Origin: Membranipora membranacea | Taxonomy: Eukaryota > Bryozoa > Gymnolaemata > Cheilostomatida > Membraniporidae | DNA length: 64,000 bases | Assembly (NCBI GenBank): GCA_914767715.1 | Contig: OU612070.1 | Coordinates: forward strand, 10,681,501 to 10,745,500 | Direction of reading: 5' to 3' | In this document: positions 48,606 through 64,000 of the stretch, in pieces | Layout: the number at the start of each line of letters is the position of its first letter | Numbering within the stretch: position 1 is the first letter of the stretch | The notes under the pieces: generated by a model | Seen by the model: the letters and a program-made list of their open reading frames with translations, nothing else | Databases searched by the model: none | What the model was told of the DNA's origin: nothing | Made by a program: the position numbers and the translations under genes

Positions 48606-48611
48606 AATAAA
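48606..48611 (+). terminator. Polyadenylation signal AATAAA for MED7
   Basis: ATGCAAATAAAG, 343 bp after the MED7 stop, followed by a T/G-rich stretch (GTTTTTTGG). Best candidate for the MED7 3' end. Confidence 0.65.
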
Positions 48612-50373
48612 GTTTTTTGGCACATTTCTATCACATTCATGATCATCTCAAAATATGACCCTGCGTTGTGAGATGTGTCAAATGAAGAATAAAATCTTAC
48701 TCCCAGTAGGTGCAGGTTATTGTTTGTTTGAGAGGAGATGACTTCTTGTTTTGAGCGCAGGATAGCTGTTGTGATGGCAATTTTTATATTGATTCTTTGC
48801 TGGCTTGTAGTTCTTTGATATGCATGGTATACTATCTATCTTTGGGCTGGTAAGATGTCAGGACTAAGGATAGGAAGAACCATATGAGCTGGTCTGAAAA
48901 TGCCAGTGTGGTCAAGCATCAAATTGAGGACTCCCGAATCCCAAGACAATGCAGACTGCATATTTATATCTAGAATGGTATATGTGCTCAATTTAGAATC
49001 TTCAATTTATCCATCAAATTGATTATCGATAAATGACATGTGGTGAGAGCCTTTTACAAATAGCAGTTGGAGGAAGAGTGTGTTAGCTCTGAACAGTCTA
49101 TTAGAGCCAACATAAAAATAATGGCTATTTTAGATGTTAAATTGCATTGTGATGATTTCATTAACATGCACTCTTTAACATAGCCTATCCTGCCACGACA
49201 GGCTACATTAAATGCAGATTGTTTACTGATAATAGGGGGTGCTAGACCAAGTTTGTTCCCTCCGTGGTGGCGGAGGAATATTGCAAATGTTTGGTATTTA
49301 GGCCTGGATACCAAACGTTCGAAATGTCCCTCCGCCACCACAGGGGGAACAAACTTGTTCTAAGGGGTTGCCCTGTCGTCATATATTTGATCTGACTGTC
49401 TTATGCAAGTGTATCCGTCCGTGTGCTTTGGGCAGGTAGAGCTCTTGTTACACACGAATTGAACACGCTTTTTGTCGCTAGAAAGTTTGTTTAAAGACTC
49501 AGGTTATAAATTCAAGTCAAATCAAGTCTGGATTGACTCTGCTTTAACTGAAGCTATCTCCATTTGTCAATCAGTTAGGCCCTGTGGTCCAATTATACTG
49601 TCAAAGGTGAACTTATGGTTTTGAAGGTCTTCCTTTTTAACACTTATCCTCTTGAAGTGTGATTAATAACATTTTTAATGACAAGGTATGCTGTACAAAG
49701 AGCTTCTCCCTCTAAACCAGCCAGGCCAGCTGTCAGGTATCAGCTGAACAGCTAAAAAGTCACTTAATATTTAAATACCAGGCATTTTATCAATTTCAGT
49801 GATGAGGTATATTTATGATAAATAGAATGCACTAAAAGGGTATGAGGTATGATTAAGTTGATACTAGGTAACATTAAAATACTGTAATGGTGAATTATCA
49901 TCTCCACAAAAAATCAATTTTGAAAAAAGTAAGGTGATTAGCCAGCGGTTAGTGAACCTATGAGTAAGCCACAGAACAGATACAACCACAAGCAAACTAG
50001 AAGAAGAAATACATTATTCATGATAACAACCCATCGTAATTAGCTGGGATCAAACAGGCGGAAAGTATGTTTAGGTTAAATGATGAAATGAAATTCACTA
50101 GCTATTTGAAAAGCCTTCGAATGCTAAATGAAATGGATTTAAAGGCAAAGCTCATGTTTAGTCTACAACGTTGCTTGCTAGAGGCAATACTTCAGACTAT
50201 AAGATAAGAATACCCTTGTCTATTGTTAGTGATCAGTCTGTAGAAAACTAGTAAATAATGGCCAACTAGTATCGTAAAAGATAACCCATTCTCTAGTTCT
50301 TGTCGGCTACCATTCCACTATCTTCTGACCATTCAGGGCTATGTTATTATTGTAAGTATTTCGTAAGCAGCTT
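48612..50373. other. Intergenic region between MED7 and the ZFAND gene
   Basis: AT-rich convergent intergenic DNA holding the 3' UTRs of both genes and an inverted-repeat element at 49247-49361. No further gene seen. Confidence 0.55.
49247..49361. mobile_element. MITE-like inverted repeat
   Basis: Left arm ACCAAGTTTGTTCCCTCCGT...GGTGGCGGAGG and, on the right, the reverse complement CCTCCGCCACCAC...GGGGGAACAAACTTGTTCT. An inner pair TTTGGTA/TACCAAA closes the hairpin. About 115 bp with a more GC-rich arm than the surroundings. Confidence 0.7.
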
Positions 50374-50522
50374 TTATAACTTTTGAACTTTGCTTCTAAC
50401 GACAACAGGGTTATTCTTTCGGATGTAATCGGCTCCCTCTACCTTGTAATCGAATTGACAGCCATGTTTATCGGAGTATCTGTGTATACTGCAGTATAGA
50501 CCTCCGCATCTACACTCAAAAC
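50374..50522 (-). CDS. ZFAND gene last exon: AN1 finger
   Basis: 149 nt, encodes [20 protein letters not shown] and the tail ending SKVQKL, then TAA. The intron position inside the AN1 finger (after VGLTG) matches what I recall for vertebrate ZFAND5/6. Confidence 0.93.
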
Positions 50523-52095
50523 CTACAAAACAAAGTCCATCATGATACCAACGCCAAGAGTATATTACGAATACCCCGAACACATTTGAGTTAAAATGCA
50601 GCTGGTGCTTACCCCCCCCCCCTCCGGAAATAGCACAGCTGGACTGCCACGGGAATTACATACAATACTGTGTGCTGTATGGCATGTAATCCCCTTTCAC
50701 GACAAAAAATATGGAGAACATAACCTTGTAACACAAGGACTGCTAGGCCTAGAAGGCTTCTCAATAAGTGTACTTTCGAGTAACCGAATCAACAGTTGAG
50801 GCATAGCATACCTAATCAAAATCTCAATCCAATCTTTAACTCCCAGCTTAATCACAACAGTGACACTCTAAATTTTTTCGCAGTGGAATTTTAATCAAAA
50901 GATTTCGACATATTGAAATGATGAGGATACCATGAGCAATTTAGAGATACACAACTTATGACGTAAGATCATTGGAAGTTGTTACAGTTGGTCACACAAC
51001 TATTTTCCATCCTCGTTTTAAATTGCTGTTCCGTAATAAAGGCTTCTACCAACATGAAACCAGTTAGTACTCTGGTGTCAACACAGGGACAATGATTATG
51101 GATTTTTGCGTGTGTGGATGCTATTGAAATCCCTTAATTATCATGGGTTGGGAATTCAAGGCCTATTATCAGCTTTTTGGCTATTTTAAACACTAGCTTC
51201 ATAGTTTAGAGCAGCTGTCAACTTCTTGGGGAAACCTAACTCAAGTTCCCAACCAGTTTTGATGAAGAAGTAAAACGTATCCACTACTACCCTGCCCAAC
51301 ATGAAACAAGTTTGAATTTCAGGCTAAGGGATCTCGAGCTCAGATACCATTATCAACATGACGACCAGTACCAATTGTGATAGGCCCAAGTACGCTTTTA
51401 GACGCATCCCCTACAGCATCCAAACAGCTTTGACACTAGATCTAGTGGTTGTTAAGAGTTGCTGTTACTGCTTAATTTCTACTATTCTCAATTCTCGTTG
51501 AGTGAACATGTGTCTAGGTAGTGTAAAAAACCTAGCTTGAGTTCCACATGTTATTATCATCATTATATTTTACAAATTAGTAGAAACTATGAATAGGCCT
51601 AGCCTGTCATAGTGGGGTACCAAGAACACTGAAATGAAGACTTTATAAAAACATACCTGTGAGCCCAACTTTTTTATTACAACTGCTACATCGATTCCTT
51701 TTCTTGGCTTTGCCCGGACTATCCGAGCCCTCCGCTTCTTCACTGCTAGCCATAGGAGACCCTTCACTGGAAGACGCTGCAGCTCCTGCCTCAGACTTAA
51801 CTATCGTAGTCACAGTAGGCATAGCCGTCTCCACACTAGGGGTGGTATCCGGGACTGCAGGGGTGTTGGACGCTGATGACGGTACTGGAGTTGCGGCAGC
51901 ATTCTGAGAGACAGCAGGGGCGGAGGAAGCCGGGGCAGCTAAAAGTGTTGCGCTATCATTGGGATTGGACTGTTTCCTTTTGACAAAGTCTTTGTAGCAC
52001 TTGCTGCACATGCCGTTAAATTGTGGATTACCAAAAAATCCACAGCCTGCACTGCATAAGGTAGAGGCAAGGTTTTGATTGCCATTATTCTCCAT
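50374..52095 (-). CDS. A20/AN1 zinc-finger protein, ZFAND5/ZFAND6 type
   Basis: Coding exons 52095-51657 and 50522-50374 join at ACTCACAG|GTATGT ... TTTGTAG|GTTTTG to a 195-residue protein. N-terminal A20 zinc finger (residues about 11-37: [22 protein letters not shown]), which binds ubiquitin; a middle Ala/Ser/Pro/Thr-rich linker; C-terminal AN1 finger ([34 protein letters not shown]) with all Cys/His ligands present and the usual NPVV tail. Members couple ubiquitin or proteasome function to stress and NF-kB signalling. Equally close to ZFAND5 and ZFAND6 by eye, so no symbol is given. Confidence 0.95.
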
Positions 52096-52152
52096 GATAC
52101 TTGCTCAACACCCCTCTTCAGCTTCCCGTTTCAGGCAAACTGAATGCCTGTC
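51657..52152 (-). CDS. ZFAND gene first coding exon: A20 finger and linker
   Basis: Coding part 52095-51657. The exon seems to start at an acceptor (CATTTTAG|GACAGG) at 52152, giving a 57-nt leader before [20 protein letters not shown]. The A20 finger is here; the AN1 finger starts at its end and is split by the intron after VGLT. Confidence 0.88.
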
Positions 52153-53422
52153 CTAAAATGAGTAAAGTAACACATTGTAGATATTTATATACCTCACTTT
52201 ATAAAGTTTATTTGAGGTCAAAGTTGTGATTATCATTATTAATTATCTATCAGTCCAGTATGGTGGCAGGAAATCTTAAATCCACTCATCTTCAAATCTT
52301 CTTCAAAGAACAAAGGATTCGTTGTTGCATGTCCTTAACACTGATACCACCCCCTTCATTAAAAATTCAAAAAAAGCCCATCTGCATAAACAGAAAATAA
52401 ACATAATGATTTTTAAGTGGCCAGTTGATAACACACGCTTACATGATACCAGCACATTGGGCAGAGGGTACTGACAAAGAACCACAATAAATCTACCTAA
52501 CAGATAATGGTCAAAGAGCTTCCATAATCTTGTGGAACTACCAAAGTAACCGTATCTTTTAGCCTGGACTAATAAAAGCGTTAGACACAATCCATGTTTG
52601 TTTACACATCGTTCTGATTCCAAACTCATTTGAACTAAGCAACCTATCAGTATCTTTAACTTGGGTATCTGAATATAGAGAAAATGAAACACACAAGGGA
52701 TGTTCCAAATAATATGATGCCCTCAACTAACCGACACGGTACTGAAAGGAGCAGGCTCATGGATCCAGCCAGCCCGGACGGAGTCACCTCAATCTTTACT
52801 TATTGTACACTGCTTATGAGTTGGGGCGTTACACTAGCCCACACTAGAAATATGTGATAACTAGTGGAGTGCACAGTGATCCAGTCTATACACACAGCGA
52901 ATGACTAGCTCTCTTGTAACCTGTCAGAGGGATCAGTCCTACACTACACAGCTCACTACTAAATACTTACATCTCCTGAGCGAGCAATTTAGGAACAGGA
53001 TTTGCCTCTAACACCAACCAAGAGACCAAAAGCATTTGGGTTAGAGAGTGTTTACCAGAGAGTGACTGTTAGACAGTTCAAAACCTTCCAACCCTATTAT
53101 TATCATTTATATGGATTGAATCACTCATTTTCTCTGACTTGTCTACTGACTGCAATGGTGAATGGACTGCCTTGTGTAACTAGACATCCTGTCAGACCCA
53201 GTCTCACAGCCATGACATGTTTGGTACATGTTCCCATAAGGCCTATTGTAATGATAAAGTTAAGTATGTATTTGTATCGTATGTAATCTGAAGTGAAGTG
53301 GTTGGTTGGGATAGAAAGAATGTAGTGGAGGTAGGGTACTCACACCAACCAACTGTTTAACACTCCCAAGCAGACCTACCACACCTCTGTATGTTCTATA
53401 CAGTTAAGAGAGTGTTTCTTAC

Positions 53423-53510
53423 CTTGTTCGTGTATTTTTGTAGGTGATTTCAGAAGTTTTGCTATTTTTCTTAGATTTTCTCTAGCCCTGCTTGACCTCA
53501 GCTGGTAATC
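53423..53510 (-). other. Possible non-coding first exon of the ZFAND gene
   Basis: Reading leftwards, ACACGAACAAG|GTAAGA at 53423 is a strong donor with no coding frame upstream. As the only such site before the 52152 acceptor it may end the 5' non-coding exon; the start of the exon is a guess. Confidence 0.3.
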
Positions 53511-54857
53511 TCTCACCTGGTCACATGACCGCCTCTGTGAATTTTGATTGGCTTCTGTTCATTTCTGCTTACAAAAAATGGGGACGTCATAGCTTGTTGC
53601 TTGGTTTTATTGGGAGTTATCTAATCGGTACACACAATGAATTTTAAACAGACAACTCCAAATATGGTGAAGCCATCATCAGGGAGTTCCCAAACTCCTT
53701 GCCATTATGAAGGCAAAAATTTATAATCTAGCAGTGAAAGTTTGAGACTTGACATTCTTCTCTTGCTCTGTGCCAGATTTGAGTTAAAAAAATTAATGTA
53801 TCACTGCTGTCTATCAAAAATTTCGGTAAATTGCAGAAGCCTTTGTATCTGTCTTGAGCATGAGAGGGCCGGTGGGGTTTCTCTCCCGATAAAAATAATA
53901 AAAGGTGTATAAAAGTGGCCAATAATCATAACAGGATGCCTCAATTTACTAAGAAAATTAAGATGTTGATTGTATCATCATCAAGTTTTCATGGCGATCT
54001 ATGATTATGGACCATTACCATTATCCAGAAAGAAAGTAGACAGATCATATCCATAAGTTTGATGTATCTTGGTGAACCCCTGCTCAATACCTGAATCATT
54101 ATGTACCCTAGGCTTGGACAAATGCTGGAATTTGCAATGTGTTATTTTTTTCCTAAAAGGATAGGATATCATTTTGGAGGAATTATCGTCCAAGTTTCTT
54201 TTTCTTTCATAAGGCGAAGTTTAAGTACATTATCTATAAATTTGTATAAGTCTTCAAAAACACTTATCAAGTTGGTGTATGCAATAGGTAAAAGCTAAAG
54301 AGTGATGCATGCAGTCGCAACATAGACTTGTTTCCCAGTGAGGGCTGGACATATTAAGGCAGTACTGCTGTTTGGTTATGTTGATTTGATCGCGGTTCTT
54401 TTTAATGGCACTTTTGGATAATCACTCTCAACTTGACAACATTTTATATAAAACAACTGAACTTTTCTTGGTTATTCGCCTTGTACCGATTTGATCCATT
54501 GTAGTGCGTGCTCTTTGTTTAGTTTGCTATGCTAAATTTTTCTTTATGTCGTACAAATTTATTATTTATGCATTTTTATTTTCTTTGTGTCTCCGCTTCT
54601 CCTTATTTATCCTGTCTGCATGAAAACATTCAAATTGATGATTGATGATTGTAGAGCGACAATATTCTGTATAATTTTTCAAGTGATATTTTATATATGC
54701 TCATTGTAAACGCCATCATAGATATTTATATTTCAATTCAAAAATGAAATGAAAATTGATTCAATTATTTGATTCGGTAGTTGATTGGTAATGAATGTGG
54801 TTTCCTCAAACTGCATTGAGAGGGAGTAATATTGGGCTTTTGATAAATTACTACTTC

Positions 54858-54887
54858 AAGCAATGAACTAGGTATAGTTCATTGCTT
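54858..54887. repeat. Inverted repeat with CAATGAACT arms
   Basis: AAGCAATGAACT, six-base centre, AGTTCATTGCTT: exact 12-bp arms. Shares its core with the palindrome at 55060. Confidence 0.7.
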
Positions 54888-55059
54888 CAAGCATTCTCAA
54901 ACCTGTAGGGCCTACATGCTAATGAAAGCATGGAGATCGAAAGGCTTTAACAACAGGGCGGGACTGTGTATGCCTACAAGAACTGTGATCACCACACTGG
55001 GGGTGTAAACGTGGGAGTTCATTGGTGGGAGTTCCGCTTGGCGTTAAGGGTCCAGTAAT

Positions 55060-55077
55060 CAATGAACTAGTTCATTG
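55060..55077. repeat. 18-bp perfect palindrome CAATGAACTAGTTCATTG
   Basis: Perfect palindrome flanked by two direct copies of CAGTAATCAATG that partly overlap it, about 200 bp from the related inverted repeat at 54858. Confidence 0.7.
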
Positions 55078-56209
55078 CAGTAATCAATGTTATAGCACTA
55101 GTTCATAAACTGCGCACATGTTTTCCATAGTGCTTTATTCAATAAGCAGTCATTCTATTCTGTGAGTCATTGCTTTTAACACAATAGTGAAAGTTTTTCT
55201 CCCCATCTTCACTAATCACCCAAACATTGAAATGAACACTTCTTTTCAGCCAAGGGCCTAAAACAATATTGTAAGTTTTTCTTACTTTTGTATTCTTGCA
55301 ATTATTTTCAACCGCTGTTCCACTGCAAGTTACAAATCTATCAGTCTCAAACACTCTCTTAGGAAGCTGGTAACATATATAACTAGCGAATATTGCATTT
55401 TTCCCTGATGCGTCGCAACGAAGCAGAATATATTCCCACTGGTCTTGTCTGATTGCGACGCTTTGTTATCAAACACAGCTGAAAAGTCTCTCTCTCTCTA
55501 TGGTTAACGGCCAAAACATTACCAACAAATTGTTGCGCCGTTGTGTAAGGCTACTCTCCTTACCCTGAGATATATAAATTGCAAATATATTTATCAATGT
55601 GTTAAACACATTATATTGTTTTCTATTCAAAATATAAATATCAATGATGAAGCGTTGTATGACAAACGCTTGGAAAAATATCACCCTCATCTCAAAGGGG
55701 CCTTTGAGATAAGGCGATGAAAAGTGGGTTGCAACAGTCATAATATCATATATATAAAAAAAACAGTAACAAAGACTCATTATAGCAACAAAGTTATAAA
55801 ATAAGACTAGAAAAAGACCATGCTGCAACAATTTGTGAGAAATTTTTATCACAAATTTAACGAAATCAAGAAAGACATGGAAGGCTCCAATACAGATTAA
55901 TTTATGACTTGACCACATTGTAACCACAAATGCAACTCATGGGGGTATTCGATAAGAATGGCCTCTCGCAATACAGAGACCGTCTAGTTTGAGTCCTATG
56001 AGGCACAATGGTGAGATTAACAAGCAGACCGTTCAAACGTGAGAGTGAAACACTTTCTTGTTCTGTCTGGAATTCATGAAAACTTAAGCCGATAAACAGC
56101 AATATGACATGTTGCCAGTGCTGTTGTTCCAACCATAAACTATCACATGGCAGAACAGGTCACCAGCCTAGTTAACCATATTTCTGAGACTATTAGCAAT
56201 AGCCAATAG

Positions 56210-56215
56210 TTTATT
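56210..56215 (-). terminator. Possible polyadenylation signal of the Arkadia gene
   Basis: AATAAA on the minus strand, 35 bp after the stop codon. That would give a very short 3' UTR, so a more distal signal (for example 55133-55138) could be the real one. Confidence 0.3.
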
Positions 56216-56249
56216 CAAGTATGTGCTATGTTGGCTTGAGATCTTCTTG

Positions 56250-63323
<7,074 letters not shown>

Positions 63324-64000
63324 CTGAGAATAAAAATTTTGTTTTAGTAAAACCTTGTTTATCCATTTGTCATTAAAATGAGTGAACATTTATCAAGTTG
63401 GTCATCAAAATCTTTTCCATAACAGTAGTGTTTATCATCTTATATCATCCAGTAAATAATGTGTTTCAGAATGTTCCACAAAACAATCAAAACAATAATA
63501 GTTTTCCAAACCAATGGCCAAAAGTTGACAGATAAATTGTTGGCAATCTATCTTAAATCTAAATCTAAGGGCACCTTGTAGGTTCTCATGTATATCACTC
63601 ATCCGTTAATTCAAAATTGCTGGATTTGACCTATTTATATCACCTAAGTGGCATCAGTTTTGTCGTTTCTGACAAATCAATTCACCCGGGGCTTTACAGG
63701 TTGTATGAGTTTGCCGAGTAATAAAGAGTTTCATATATTCGGAGAAGACTATTCCATTAGGGCTAGAGCCAGCTTTTAGTAGTATTGTTTGATGTGTTTC
63801 CTCTGGAACTCGAGCCAAGGCCAAGTCTTTGTTCTATAATCCGACCTTGGACTGAGTTTAGTGTGAAATCCTCTAGTTGACTAATGGAAATGACGCCTAA
63901 CTAACCTAAGCAGAAATTCTTAATACAGCTCATCGCCTAGTGATATCAATTTTTCAGCATTAGGCTTTACTTTCATGGAGTGTGTTGGTATGTTTGTAAG
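63324..64000. other. Right edge: Arkadia intron, no exon seen
   Basis: The first visible Arkadia exon begins with a splice acceptor, so this stretch is intron. No upstream exon recognised before the edge. Confidence 0.5.

Larger units (their letters stand above)
52153..56209. other. Region between the ZFAND and Arkadia genes
   Basis: Contains the probable promoter and leader of the ZFAND gene and the 3' flank of the Arkadia gene. No protein-coding exon recognised; notable are palindromes near 54858 and 55060. Confidence 0.5.

Noticed and set aside
55411-55460. GCGTCGCAA/TTGCGACGC inverted pair as a transposon
   Set aside because: Only 9-bp arms, no other end features; may be chance.
63324-63366. 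Arkadia start codon at MDKQGF
   Set aside because: A strong acceptor (TTATTCTCAG) lies just inside this open frame, and the known protein has a longer N-terminus; the ATG is most likely intronic.

Overview
The window looks like AT-rich animal (metazoan) nuclear DNA: long introns with GT-AG ends, no operons, and intact orthologues of animal genes. Intron positions of the sodium channel resemble the vertebrate SCN pattern, while the proteins are clearly not vertebrate. An invertebrate, perhaps an invertebrate deuterostome, is the best guess from sequence alone; I cannot name the species.

Layout. (1) Positions 152-21144, minus strand: the 5' two thirds of a voltage-gated sodium channel alpha subunit (Nav). 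I can join 29 coding exons in one frame (1,594 residues), from the ATG through domains I, II and most of III; a 45-nt cassette exon is possible. The III-IV linker, domain IV and C-terminus lie off the left edge. (2) 21.2-40.3 kb: about 19 kb with no recognisable gene; upstream or regulatory DNA of the channel with MITE-like elements and simple repeats. (3) 40332-41701, minus: a two-exon gene for a ~206-aa protein with two membrane segments that I do not recognise. (4) 42.4-43.35 kb: a large fold-back element and a tRNA-derived SINE. (5) 43805-45435, plus: the C6orf120 (UPF0669) homologue, three coding exons. (6) 47534-48611, plus: MED7, a Mediator subunit, in one coding exon. (7) 50374-52152, minus: an A20/AN1 zinc-finger protein of the ZFAND5/6 type. 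(8) 56250-63323, minus: the 3' 13 exons of an Arkadia/RNF111-type SUMO-targeted ubiquitin ligase, with SUMO-interaction motifs and a C-terminal RING-H2; its 5' exons lie off the right edge.

The genes are not functionally linked in an obvious way: an ion channel, a transcription coactivator, two ubiquitin-pathway proteins and two small membrane or secreted proteins. I found no CRISPR, phage, operon-like or other new defence-type system. The more unusual content is at finer scale: an unusual Nav gene structure and outer pore, an Arkadia with altered conserved motifs, several near-perfect palindromes flanked by short direct repeats, a MITE family with TTCCCACAATGCA-like ends, and minisatellites, one of which abuts a splice donor.
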